37,296 nucleotides of DNA from Photobacterium frigidiphilum (lineage in GTDB: Bacteria > Pseudomonadota > Gammaproteobacteria > Enterobacterales > Vibrionaceae), in NCBI RefSeq assembly GCF_003025615.1, contig NZ_PYMJ01000046.1, positions 1 through 37,296 of the forward strand, in the 5' to 3' direction. Under the pieces are notes generated by a model. The model saw nothing but the letters and a program-made list of their open reading frames with translations, ran no database searches and was not told the DNA's origin. The position numbers were made by a program, and so were the translations under genes. Positions 8,473-16,259 of the stretch are shown here, in pieces (position 1 is the stretch's first letter; each line of letters starts with the position of its first letter).

Positions 8473-8650
8473 CTTCTGCATAGATTTCTTCAATTTCACG
8501 ATAACTCAATTTGTAAGAGAGATAATACCGAACCAATTGAAGGATGATGTTTGGCGGAAAGTGGCGGCCTGAAAAATTGATAGTCATTGTGCGAGAAGTA
8601 GTGAGTGGTGACGGAGATCATAACTTACTACTCCAGCTTGCGACAGAACC
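8473..8650 (-). mobile_element. IS6-family element type A, 5' fragment
   Basis: On the minus strand an ATG at 8587 starts MTINFSGRHFPPNIILQL…, the hallmark N-terminus of IS6-family transposases (GRHFP…IIL…VRYYL…SYREIEE). It runs 38-39 residues to the junction with IS5 copy d at 8473. Upstream lies the IS6 end, read inward GGTTCTGTCGCAAGCTGG, finishing at 8650. The same end occurs at 37242 and a related end at 15969. Confidence 0.8.
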
Positions 8651-8875
8651 AAGAATTTCAATATTTCTTACCATCAAGTATTTACAAGCTTTTTTTTTTG
8701 GTTCAAAACTAACACTAGTTGGTGAGGAGTAACGACAGGAATACACAGCGCTATCATACATTTCTTGCTGTAAAGATATGTTATTGGCCATTGAACAAAA
8801 GAAAATAGTTTTATCTTCAATGAAGTAAAAGCTAAGAACTCCACCACAACCAGAGCAATACCCATGCTTAATCAT
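8651..8875 (-). pseudogene. Short hypothetical ORF cut by an IS6 end
   Basis: A minus-strand frame starts MIKHGYCSGCGGVLSFYF and reads about 75 codons before entering the IS6 terminal sequence at 8650. The C-S-G-C-G-G near the start resembles half of a zinc knuckle. I do not recognise the family. If real, the gene lost its 3' end to the IS6 insertion. Confidence 0.3.
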
Positions 8876-8922
8876 ATTAAACTCGATGCATAAAAGTGTA
8901 ATTACAAGTAAGTCTAGTTTAT

Positions 8923-9114
8923 TTAAAATAATTTAGGTGTAAAAATCCCAGCCAGTAGACCCAAAAAAATAGAAATCATATATATCAAGGGATCGGTTAA
9001 GTTAAATTTAGGATAGTACATATCAATTGTGGAAAGCAGTAATGCAGTAGTCGATGTATAGAGAAAAAACCAAAAAAAAACAGTTTTCATATGATTCGCC
9101 AATAAAAAGATCAT
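8923..9114 (-). CDS. Small two-helix membrane protein (hypothetical)
   Basis: A 63-codon frame, or 55 codons from the internal ATG at 9090. It has two hydrophobic stretches (VFFWFFLYTSTTALLL and LIYMISIFLGLLAGIF) separated by a short polar loop, and ends in PKLF. Neither start has a clear ribosome-binding site. No family is recognised. The hydrophobic pattern makes a small inner-membrane protein plausible, but a chance frame in AT-rich DNA is possible. Confidence 0.3.
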   Translation of the reverse strand: MIFLLANHMKTVFFWFFLYTSTTALLLSTIDMYYPKFNLTDPLIYMISIFLGLLAGIFTPKLF

Positions 9115-9223
9115 TAAAATTCAAGTTGTTATAGTGATGATGAGAGTGATGTATAAATCCTTATATAGGGTATCATACTATTTAAGTGCCAAGGTCATTT
9201 TCATTTTAAACATGAAACAAAGG

Positions 9224-9262
9224 ATATTGCTGCAAATAATCAGAAAAGACAGATCTGCCTGA
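9224..9262. mobile_element. IS6 type B end remnant
   Basis: About 29 bp (TGCAAATAATCAGA…CAGATCT) match the left end of the IS6 type B element at 14119-14148 with three differences. No transposase sequence is attached. Confidence 0.45.
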
Positions 9263-9366
9263 TGACTTCTGCCTATCAGAAACTATGAACCACTTAACAG
9301 ACATCAATGGCTTTCTTCAACAATCCTCACGTCGGTAATTTCCCAAGTAATGTAAATTCTTTTTTG

Positions 9367-9637
9367 TTACGCTGTCACTATTATTTTGTATCATGAAATA
9401 TACACGATTATTCGTCTGTCCATTTGATTGATGTTAGAGATTAATTCTGAGGTGACAGCCACATAGATACCCTAAATTCATAACCTATCTGTCACAGACG
9501 GCATGGCATATATTATTTTGATTGATATTAGAATACCAATTGCTAATATCGATTAATTGGTTTTGTGTACTAATTTACTAGTTTTGATTGGTATTATTTA
9601 TTAATGATAAAAACAGACTCTTAATGAGGATTTTTGT
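9367..9637 (+). repeat. Dispersed direct repeat, copy 1 (core 9367-9510)
   Basis: The first 144 bp match 13334-13477 with only seven substitutions and no gaps. Similarity continues more weakly through TTTGATTGG.ATT and AAAAACAGACT.TTAA.GA to about 9637, where an IS6 end remnant begins. No ORF is conserved. It contains an interrupted inverted repeat (CACATAG … CTAT.TG). This block accounts for most of the gene-free stretch 9115-9784. Confidence 0.7.
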
Positions 9638-9671
9638 GGTTTGTACTTCAGCATAACTTTGCGACAAAACC
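9638..9671. mobile_element. IS6 type A end remnant
   Basis: Read from the right, GGTTTTGTCGCAAAGTTATG then GAAGTACAAAC. This matches the right end of the IS6 type A fragment at 15936-15969. It is a solo end inside the repeat block upstream of the toxin-antitoxin genes. Confidence 0.55.
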
Positions 9672-9752
9672 TTAAATTGCCCAATGGCGGCCTTTTTTGT
9701 TGCTAGAGAGCAGAGTGTTTTGATTTAACAGGGTGAACAATGTTAAAGTGCT

Positions 9753-9768
9753 CTATCATATATGATAG
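9753..9768 (+). promoter_or_regulatory. Perfect 16-bp palindrome, probable HigA-type operator
   Basis: CTATCATATATGATAG is a perfect palindrome 16 bp before the preferred toxin start at 9785. Toxin-antitoxin operons of this type are usually repressed by the antitoxin binding such a site. Its position favours the 9785 start over the longer ATG at 9740, which would place the operator inside the coding region. Confidence 0.55.
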
Positions 9769-9784
9769 GTTAGATGGTTGTAGA

Positions 9785-10105
9785 ATGGCTTGGAAAGTGG
9801 ACTTTTACTCAGGTGTAGAAGATGAAATATTATCTATGCCACCTAAGATTCAAGCTCGCATGATTAAATTACTCGAATTGATTGAGTTACATGGCGAAAA
9901 TCTAGGTCCACCGCATACAGACTCTATGGGGGATGGTCTTTTTGAAATAAGAGCTAAGGCTCAAGAAGGTATAGGTAGAGGGTTGTTTTGCTATTTAAAA
10001 GGACAGCACGTTTACGTATTAAGGGCCTTTGTGAAAAAGTCGAATAAGACGCCAAAGAAAGAAATAGAGTTGGCCAGAGAGAGAATGAAAGAGGTGAAAT
10101 TATGA
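9785..10105 (+). CDS. HigB/Gp49-like toxin of a type II toxin-antitoxin system
   Basis: A 106-residue protein starting MAWKVDFYSGVEDEIL, a typical start for phage-derived Gp49-like (RelE/HigB superfamily) toxins. Family members cleave mRNA at the ribosome. Visible family features are LLELIELHGENLGPP, GLFEIRAKAQEGIGRGLFCY and the basic end FVKKSNKTPKKEIELA.ERM. A longer in-frame start at 9740 has a reasonable AGGGTG site but adds 15 residues unlike the family and would run through the palindrome. The stop overlaps the next ATG by 4 bp (ATGA), so the two genes are coupled. Confidence 0.85.
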   Translation: MAWKVDFYSGVEDEILSMPPKIQARMIKLLELIELHGENLGPPHTDSMGDGLFEIRAKAQEGIGRGLFCYLKGQHVYVLRAFVKKSNKTPKKEIELARERMKEVKL

Positions 10106-10377
10106 GTTTATCTGCATTAAAAAAGAATGCTCTCCAGAATCCAGAAGTAAAGAAAGCTTATGATGATTTAGGTGCTGAGTTTGAATTGATTAGTTCTCTG
10201 ATAACGATGAGAGAAGAGTCAGGGTTAACTCAAGATGAGGTCGCCGAAAGAATGGGGACAAAAGCTCCGAATATTTCGCGTTTGGAATCCGGCAGATCAA
10301 ATCCCAGCCTTAAAACATTAGTTAGTTATGCCCAAGCATGCGGGTTTAAACTCGATCTAGGCTTCAAACATGCTTAA
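10102..10377 (+). CDS. XRE/HigA-type antitoxin
   Basis: A 91-residue protein with an N-terminal helix (about 1-35) and a classical XRE/Cro helix-turn-helix: MREESGLTQDEVAERMGTK followed by APNISRLESGRSNPSLKTL (about residues 36-74). It should neutralise the upstream toxin and repress the operon, probably through the palindrome at 9753-9768. The toxin-first gene order is that of HigBA systems. A bidirectional hairpin terminator follows at 10421. Confidence 0.9.
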   Translation: MSLSALKKNALQNPEVKKAYDDLGAEFELISSLITMREESGLTQDEVAERMGTKAPNISRLESGRSNPSLKTLVSYAQACGFKLDLGFKHA

Positions 10378-10420
10378 TTGCCAAGTTAATTAAATATAAC
10401 AACCGAAGTAAGAATCGCAA

Positions 10421-10450
10421 AAAGGCCACTAGGCTTAGTGACCTTTATTT
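10421..10450. terminator. Bidirectional terminator between the toxin-antitoxin operon and dcuC
   Basis: Stem AAAGGCCACTA / TAGTGACCTTT (one mismatch, loop GGCT), with an A-run on the left and TATTT on the right. It lies 44 bp after the antitoxin stop and 20 bp after the dcuC stop on the other strand, so it can serve both converging transcripts. Confidence 0.75.
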
Positions 10451-10468
10451 ACCATAGATTATGGCTAT

Positions 10469-11833
10469 CTATCCAAGCATGATCATTACAGCTATAAAGT
10501 GAACAAAAAAGCCAACTAACATTGGAATACTCGTTCTCTTAATTACCTCAAAAGTTGTTAGCTTAGAGCCTCCAGCGGAAACAATGACACATGCAGCAAC
10601 AGGGGAAGCGGCGCGTGCTAATGCTGATGCTTGTTGCATTGGAAGCATCATCGCAACAGGGTTGGCTCCCATTGAATGAGCAACGGCAGGAACGATGTCA
10701 ACAAATGATAAGAAAGCAGCATTACCAGACCCCATTACTAAAGCAGATAATCCAACAACGACGGCAAATACGAATGTCAGTGCTAAAGCTGGCATCCCCG
10801 CCCCTTGTGCTGAACTGATTAAGTTACTAATAGCACCTGTTGATTGAATCCCATAAGCGAAAACGCCAGCGGCGACTAACAAGAAAACAACGCTAGTCAT
10901 AGCATTACCGCATCCCTTCATAAAAGAACCAAAACAATCTAGAGATTCTTTAAGAGAACGCGATCTTACTCCCTCAAATGCTAATGAGATAAATACTGAG
11001 ATAAGAACAATCGTCACAACATCAAGATGAATTGAACTAATTACAAGCTTGCTAAATACAATTGCAGCGATAATAGGAAGCATAGGAAGTATCGCGTAAA
11101 CACCTGGCGCCTTGTTTCCATCATCATCACTATTCGTAATAACATCTGCTCCAGTGACATACCCCTCTTTCTTATCTTGATATGACTGCCATACGACATG
11201 AGCAATACCAACAGCAACGATTGCAATAGCACTTGTTGGAGCTTGATATGATAGGTAATCCATTAAGCCCATCCCAACTGATTCGCTTGCCTTTATCGCA
11301 TCAACGCCCAAAGGGGTAAGTGTCAGCCCCAATGTAGACGCTATTACCCCCGCAGAAGAAGCGCGCGAAATACCCAGTCCCGTCAGTATTGGGTATAACG
11401 TTACCATCAGTAAAACAGCTAGTGCTGTAGCACTAGGAATTGCTAACTGCAAAGATGCACCAATAATGTAGCCAAAGAATAAGAGAATATTTTTATTTTT
11501 TACACACGATAAGGGTTTAACTGCCAGCCTAACAATAACGGCGTCTGCTTTAATCCTAGTCATAAGCTCAGCAAAGCCCATTAGCACCATGATAGTGAGG
11601 CCTAAGCCTCCAGCTCGGTATCCAAGCATGTAGCTAATAAACTTAAATGGGTCAAAGGTCGATAAATTAGTTGATGTCACGTTAGCAGGAAGGACATCTC
11701 CCCAACCAAATATCCCAGTACAGCTCATCAAAGCTAACCCTGCGATAAATAATATTGCTTCTGTTTTGTATCCTTTGAGGATCAGCTTGGCTGCAAGGAT
11801 AATAACAATGAGTACAGCGATGATTGCAGCCAT
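10469..11833 (-). CDS. dcuC: DcuC-family anaerobic C4-dicarboxylate carrier
   Basis: A 454-residue, very hydrophobic protein with about 12-14 predicted helices and near-standard length for DcuC (about 460). Recognisable segments include AVLLMVTLYPILTGLGISR, VVWQSYQDKKEGY, a central YAILPMLPII, VVFLLVAAGVFAYGIQSTG, the Gly-rich GSGNAAFLSFVDIVPAVAHS and the end IKRTSIPMLVGFF. Family members export succinate in exchange for fumarate or malate during anaerobic growth. Because the IDs of close paralogues blur, another dicarboxylate or amino-acid-derived acid is possible. The start codon lies 2 nt after the pepT stop, so both belong to one operon. Confidence 0.8.
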   Translation of the reverse strand: MAAIIAVLIVIILAAKLILKGYKTEAILFIAGLALMSCTGIFGWGDVLPANVTSTNLSTFDPFKFISYMLGYRAGGLGLTIMVLMGFAELMTRIKADAVIVRLAVKPLSCVKNKNILLFFGYIIGASLQLAIPSATALAVLLMVTLYPILTGLGISRASSAGVIASTLGLTLTPLGVDAIKASESVGMGLMDYLSYQAPTSAIAIVAVGIAHVVWQSYQDKKEGYVTGADVITNSDDDGNKAPGVYAILPMLPIIAAIVFSKLVISSIHLDVVTIVLISVFISLAFEGVRSRSLKESLDCFGSFMKGCGNAMTSVVFLLVAAGVFAYGIQSTGAISNLISSAQGAGMPALALTFVFAVVVGLSALVMGSGNAAFLSFVDIVPAVAHSMGANPVAMMLPMQQASALARAASPVAACVIVSAGGSKLTTFEVIKRTSIPMLVGFFVHFIAVMIMLG

Positions 11834-11835
11834 GC

Positions 11836-13068
11836 TTATTTATCCTCAGCAATAGTCATAATGATAGTTTGAACCACATTAGATGCTGCCAGTAATGATG
11901 GTACTGGTAGATATTCGCAGATTGAATGGAAGTTATGAGCACCAGTAAAGATATTGGGACATGGGATCCCATTTGCAGAAAAAACAGCGCCATCATACCC
12001 ACCTCGCATTGGTATCACTTTCATTTCAATGCCATTTTTAATGTAGGCTTGTTCAGCTAACGAGATAGCCATATTGCCAATCGTATTGTTGAGATAGTTT
12101 GATACATTCTCATAGCGATCTGAAATATTATAGGTAAGCGTACCATCACCATATAGATTATTGAATGATCTACATGCTTGATCAATAAAGCATTTACGGT
12201 CTAAGTAACCTTCTTTAGTAAAATCACGAATATCGATATTAAGAACCGTTTTTGCTGAATTTCCATCTAATTTCTTCATCCAGTAGTAACCATCTCTACC
12301 TTCTGTATTCTCAGGCGTTTCAAGCCGTGGGAAATAAGTGATGAATTGCTGAGCCATCAATAATGAGTTCTTTAAATTACCCTTTGAGTTCATTGGGTGA
12401 GCGCTTTTACCATGGAAAGTGATGACAGCATTACCTGCATTCCAGTTTTCTTTAACAAATTCCCCAATTCCACAACAATCTAACGTATATCCAAAGTCAG
12501 CAAAATCTGGCGTATTGAAGGCATTAGCACCTAATAATCCTTGTTCTTCATCAGGAACAAAAGCGACACTGACTTTGCCATGTTTAATTGAAGGGGTGGA
12601 AGTAATGACTTCTAAGGCATTCATGATAGCGGCTATTGCCGCTTTATCATCAGCCCCAAGTAAACTCGTCCCATCAGTGACAAATATCTCCTGTCCAATA
12701 TAGTTATTTAGCTCTGGATTATCTTTAATCGTAAGAACTTCGCCGTGGCCTAACTTGATATAACCACCTTGATAGTTCACAAGCTTTGCGTGTGTATCTC
12801 CAATATGCTCACTTGATGTATCAAGGTGACCAAAGAACGCTACCGATGGAAGTTCATCACCACAATTAGATGGAAGTGTCGCTGTAACAATCCCATTATC
12901 TCGATGCTCTATATTTGTGATCCCCTGCATCTCATTGAGCTCTTTGACAATAAGCTTACCTAGCTCAATCTGACCTAAAGATGATGGCATGACACCCGCA
13001 GAGCCAGCAATTTGATTCGTCGTTGTATTAATTCGTGTGTACTGAAGGAAGCGTGTTTTTAAATCCAT
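11836..13068 (-). CDS. pepT: Peptidase T (tripeptide aminopeptidase)
   Basis: A 410-residue M20-family zinc peptidase of the usual PepT length. It removes the N-terminal residue from tripeptides in the cytoplasm. Visible active-site elements are H81-L-D83-T-S (zinc ligand and neighbouring Asp), LLGADDKAA with bridging D140, the general base pair E174-E175 in VPDEEQG, D197 in TLDCCG, and a late His in FTGAHNFHS. The first gene of a two-gene operon with dcuC, it perhaps links peptide use with dicarboxylate export under low oxygen. That link is inference; no FNR site could be assigned with confidence upstream. Confidence 0.95.
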   Translation of the reverse strand: MDLKTRFLQYTRINTTTNQIAGSAGVMPSSLGQIELGKLIVKELNEMQGITNIEHRDNGIVTATLPSNCGDELPSVAFFGHLDTSSEHIGDTHAKLVNYQGGYIKLGHGEVLTIKDNPELNNYIGQEIFVTDGTSLLGADDKAAIAAIMNALEVITSTPSIKHGKVSVAFVPDEEQGLLGANAFNTPDFADFGYTLDCCGIGEFVKENWNAGNAVITFHGKSAHPMNSKGNLKNSLLMAQQFITYFPRLETPENTEGRDGYYWMKKLDGNSAKTVLNIDIRDFTKEGYLDRKCFIDQACRSFNNLYGDGTLTYNISDRYENVSNYLNNTIGNMAISLAEQAYIKNGIEMKVIPMRGGYDGAVFSANGIPCPNIFTGAHNFHSICEYLPVPSLLAASNVVQTIIMTIAEDK

Positions 13069-13333
13069 TGTTTTGTCTTATATCATTAAATAATAACCAT
13101 TATATTCATAAGGGTATAGGCAACTTATAATGTGTATTTGTAATGATTATTCTTGTATGCATTACAAATAATCATATATGGTTTTTTTTGTGACATTTCT
13201 TCCATAAGTTGAATGATATATCTAACTTTTTATAATTGTGGAAAATTAGATTGATTATTTACATTTGGCTATCGCTATACGCTTGTGGATAAAACTAGCG
13301 ATATGACGCTAGTCTTAAAAAGCTACATTGTTA

Positions 13334-13610
13334 TTACGCTGTCACTGTTATTTTGTGTTATGAAATATACACGATTATTCGTCTGTCCATTTGATTGATG
13401 TTAGAGACTAATTCTGAGGTGACTGCCACATAGATACTCTAAATTCATAACCTATGTGTCACAGACGGCATGGCATACATAAATGGCATTTAGATTGACT
13501 ATTAATTATCTTTGAATCATCGGTGAAAATAATTAATTGATTTTACCGATTAAATTCATGGCTTTGATTGGCATTGTTTGTTTTCAGGCAAAAACAGACT
13601 TTTAACGATG
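13334..13610 (+). repeat. Dispersed direct repeat, copy 2 (core 13334-13477)
   Basis: Partner of the repeat at 9367: 144 bp with seven substitutions and no gaps, then weaker similarity to about 13610 (TTTGATTGG.ATT, AAAAACAGACTTTTAA). In this copy CACATAG and CTATGTG form a perfect 7-bp stem. It fills most of the gene-free stretch 13069-13814; nothing else is recognised there. Confidence 0.7.
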
Positions 13611-13814
13611 ATTTGCGTGTGGACTCAAGGAAGAATAATTAGAATATGTAAATTGGCCAAAACTGTTGCTAATTTACAGGCTGTTTTGAAGGCATACTGC
13701 TTTGATCTGTTCTCAGAAATAGCATCTACAAGCCTTTAAGGTGTTCTGATGAGAATTTTGAGAGCTAAAGTTGGCTATTGAATGTAATGGGAATAATGAG
13801 TTTATATTTTTTAA

Positions 13815-13843
13815 ACAAAAAAATACCGTTGTTAATACGGCAT
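13815..13843 (-). terminator. Rho-independent terminator of the 44-codon gene
   Basis: On the minus strand ATGCCGT pairs with ACGGTAT (one G-T wobble) across a 7-base loop, followed by a run of T. It begins about 15 bp after the stop codon at 13858. Confidence 0.7.
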
Positions 13844-13857
13844 TTTTTGTTTGAAAC

Positions 13858-13992
13858 TTATTTACGAGGCTTTCCTGCATCTGAACGTTTTTTCCGGATG
13901 CTACCATCATTATTACGATCTCTCGGTTGCTCACCACCGCCCGGTTTAGGAACGTTTACGTGTGGGTTTATTGGTCTTCTATCTGCTGTCAT
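13858..13992 (-). CDS. Small basic, Pro/Gly/Arg-rich protein (44 residues)
   Basis: An ATG at 13990-13992 preceded by AAAGGGG opens 44 codons ending TAA at 13858, followed directly by a strong terminator. The product starts MTADRRPINPHVNVPKPGGG and ends IRKKRSDAGKPRK: very hydrophilic, basic at the C-terminus, no hydrophobic segment. The combination of ribosome-binding site, complete frame and adjacent terminator argues for a real small gene. I recognise no family. Nucleic-acid binding is possible from the charge, but this is only a guess. Confidence 0.6.
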   Translation of the reverse strand: MTADRRPINPHVNVPKPGGGEQPRDRNNDGSIRKKRSDAGKPRK

Positions 13993-14111
13993 ATATGCCC
14001 CTTTTTTAGAGTTGAATAACAGCCATTATATTAATCTTGTTGAGTATGTATCATCAAGCATTTAGTGTTATTTTTTCTGTATTGAACGTTAAATGATAAT
14101 GCTAGTTCGTG

Positions 14112-14957
14112 GGGCTTAATGCAAATAATCAGATAAGGCAGATCTACCCAGTGATGGGCTTAATGATTACTGGTAAACAACCTCAACATTGAAGAGACTA
14201 TTCATAAAGGCGGATCTCTCCCGCACAAGGGTTTTACGTTCATCATGACGAAGCCAGAAATCAAACTGGCCTTTGTTCAACATCCGTAATGATTCGAATC
14301 CCTGGATGGTTGACCAAGCTCGCTTTCGTATTTTGAAACCGCCGGTGGCTACAACGAGCTTCTTGATGGGGGCGTGATCGGACTCGATGCCATTATTGAG
14401 GCACTTAACTTGCCGCTGCTCGACATCCGCTCGCAGTCGTCCCTCCTTCTTCAAGCGGGCAATCGCATTGGCGTATGAGGAATGTTTGTCCGTGTTTAAC
14501 GATCTACGTCGTAATATCTCAGGCAGCGCCTAAGGAACTGATACGCGGCTTCTTTATTACGTTTGTGGGAAAAATAGAAATCCAGTGTCTCGCCTTGCTT
14601 ATTGATGGCACGATAAAGGTAGTGCCATTTCCCCTTTACTTTTACGTAGGTTTCATCGATCTGCCACGTTGAGTCTGACCGGATGAATTGATGGCGACGT
14701 AACTTCTTGCGTAATGCCGGGGCATACTCAATGAACCAACGATAAATGGTCGAACGATTAACCGAAATCCCTCGCTCTGCCAGCATGTCGCTGAGGTTCG
14801 CGTAGCTCATTGGGGTCGAACCATACCAATGAAGGCACCAAAGAATGATCTCAGGGGCAAAGTGTTTCCATTTAAATTCGTGGTTGGTCATTGAGTTGCT
14901 AGATTAGATGGGAAAGACGGAATTCTGAGTCTTGGCTGAATTTTTTGCAACAAGCCC
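14112..14957 (-). mobile_element. IS6-family element type B, full length
   Basis: An element of 846 bp with ends GGGCTTAATGCAAATAATC on the left and, read inward on the right, GGGCTTGTTGCAAAAAATTC. The size and single-gene layout suit the IS6 family. The transposase is frameshifted. Flanks show no 8-bp duplication. Confidence 0.8.
14167..14891 (-). pseudogene. IS6-family transposase (type B), frameshifted
   Basis: An N-terminal frame from 14891 reads MTNHEFKWKHFAPEIILWCL…, covering the zinc-finger/HTH-like region (SVNRSTIYRWF) and first catalytic Asp (WQIDETYVKVKG), to about 14500. The downstream frame carries the second Asp in NTDKHSSYA and the Glu region CLNNGIESDHAPIKKL, ending at 14167. 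One base gained or lost near the GATCGTTAAAC at about 14500 separates the two. Together they make about 240 residues, normal for IS6 transposases. A partial second copy is at 36908-37241. Confidence 0.8.
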
Positions 14958-14966
14958 AAAACCCCT

Positions 14967-15377
14967 TTAAGTATCAACATTAATCACCAATGTGATTTTA
15001 TTTAAATCATTCAGGAATAATTGATGTACAAGGTTACAAGGATCTATTTTTTGCTCAAGACGCTGTTTTATATCTGATGCATCTTGATAGATTTTCTTAC
15101 TTAGCTCATCACCTTTCATATACATGATACGAGATGCAGCTGTTGCTAAGCTAGCATATGACATAAAGGGGAGAACAAGTGAGCCCTTACCATGTTCTAT
15201 TTTTATCCACCCTTCGGCTTCTAGCACTTTACAGGCAGATCTTAAAGTACAAAGACTAACACCAATAGTTTTAGACAGATCTTTTTGACTTGGTAAAAAA
15301 AAACCTTCAGCATAAACACTATTAATAATACATTCGATAATATAGTTTTTGGTTGTTACCACAGGTAGTTCAAGCAT
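14967..15377 (-). CDS. GntR-type transcriptional regulator, short C-terminal part
   Basis: A 136-residue protein from the preferred ATG at 15377 (MLELPVVTTKNYII…); a longer frame from 15509 adds an unlikely hydrophobic stretch. Residues about 12-68 form a GntR winged helix-turn-helix: FLPSQKDLSKTIGVSLCTLR and VLEAEGWIKIEHGKGSLV. The part after the DNA-binding domain is only about 70 residues, shorter than a full FadR/FCD ligand domain. The stop lies 10 bp from the end of the IS6 element, so the 3' end may have been lost to the insertion. No clear ribosome-binding site is seen. Confidence 0.65.
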   Translation of the reverse strand: MLELPVVTTKNYIIECIINSVYAEGFFLPSQKDLSKTIGVSLCTLRSACKVLEAEGWIKIEHGKGSLVLPFMSYASLATAASRIMYMKGDELSKKIYQDASDIKQRLEQKIDPCNLVHQLFLNDLNKITLVINVDT

Positions 15378-15453
15378 ATATATCACTAAATCAGTCTTTA
15401 AACACTGTCGAATTACCCCCCTAAAGAGGCCTCGAGGAAATATAAAATAAATT

Positions 15454-15486
15454 AAAAAAAGCTCATTCAAAAAATGAGAATGAGCT
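15454..15486 (-). terminator. Rho-independent terminator ahead of the GntR-type gene
   Basis: On the minus strand, stem AGCTCATTC / GAATGAGCT (9 bp, perfect) is followed by TTTTTTTAATTT. It sits about 75 bp upstream of the GntR-type start. It either ends a vanished upstream gene or acts as a leader attenuator. Confidence 0.6.
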
Positions 15487-15576
15487 GATATAAATTTGTA
15501 CGTCTGCAAAGATAGATTATAGCACTGGTCATACCAGGGTGCAGGATTTTTTAATTAAAATCCTACGTCGACCTCA

Positions 15577-15969
15577 AAAAAGGGCTTTGGTCAACATGGC
15601 CTACCAGAGAAAGTGGTGATTGATATGATGCCATTCCAACGCGTTGGAATGGCATCATATCAATGTTGGACTTTGGAATAACGGGGACATGCTGAATCTA
15701 ATTGAAATCCTTTCAATCAAGTATCTGAATAATATCGTCGAACAAAGCCACCGCAGGGTGAAAGGGAAAATGAACCAATGTTTAGGATGGAAATCAAATG
15801 AAGGAGCAAGAGTCACTCTCTCTGACATGGATCTGTGGTCGATGATTAAAAAAGGTCAGCTCGATAACCCTGAATGTTTATCTGTTTGGGATGAATTTTA
15901 CGCGCTTGCAGCCTAATTATATTTGGAAATCAGTACGTTTGTATTTCGTAATAACTTTGCGACACAACC
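15577..15969 (+). mobile_element. IS6-family element type A, 3' fragment
   Basis: Plus-strand coding for the second half of an IS6 transposase: KGFGQHGLPEKVVID at 15577-15620, then, in another frame, INVGLWNNGDMLNLIEI, IKYLNNIVEQSHRRVKGKM and LGWKSNEGARVTLSDMDLW, ending at 15916. The right end read inward is GGTTGTGTCGCAAAGTTATT, finishing at 15969. Between the two coding parts the normal sequence is replaced by a perfect palindrome (15619-15664). The left limit is uncertain and could be nearer 15540. Confidence 0.75.
15619..15664. repeat. Perfect 46-bp palindrome inside the IS6 fragment
   Basis: Two 23-nt arms (15619-15641 and 15642-15664) are exact reverse complements with no spacer. The left arm ends CCATTCCAACG and the right arm begins CGTTGGAATGG. 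The outer 6 bp (ATTGAT / ATCAAT) look native to the transposase gene; the inner 34 bp do not. Confidence 0.9.
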
Positions 15970-16041
15970 AAGATTTGCGAGATGATGGGTATCTCAAAAC
16001 CAACACTCTACAAATATATCGAATCGGCCAAAGGCAAATGA
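15970..16041 (+). pseudogene. Serine recombinase (resolvase/invertase) C-terminal remnant
   Basis: Starting exactly at the IS6 end, 23 codons read KICEMMGISKPTLYKYIESA and end at a TGA at 16039-16041. This is the helix-turn-helix tail of resolvase/invertase-type serine recombinases. The catalytic part is missing. It marks a former mobile element or plasmid-type gene into which the IS6 element moved. From 16042 to 16259 I see no gene. Confidence 0.65.
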
Positions 16042-16259
16042 TCGAAGCTGGCATCTTGCCCTTATTACTACCTTATTTTCAGACAGAACCTTGCGAGGGT
16101 AGATACTCAAGCAAGGTTAATTAGTATTAGAAAAGTAAGTTATTCATTAAGTCAATGTAAAATATTCTTATGACCCTGCAAATAATGCCATAAAACTGTC
16201 ATGGGACACATGGTCGTTCCTTTGTAAAAAGACCTTTCTAGTGAGTGGCGCAGAGAAAA

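Noticed and set aside
8923..13068. Superintegron cassette array (small ORFs plus toxin-antitoxin)
   Set aside because: No attC-like sites with the GTTRRRY / RYYYAAC ends were recognised between the genes, and dcuC-pepT is a normal operon.
13778..14065. A 95-codon plus-strand frame across the 44-codon gene
   Set aside because: Its sequence shows no domain, and it runs through the terminator and the ribosome-binding site of the minus-strand small gene.
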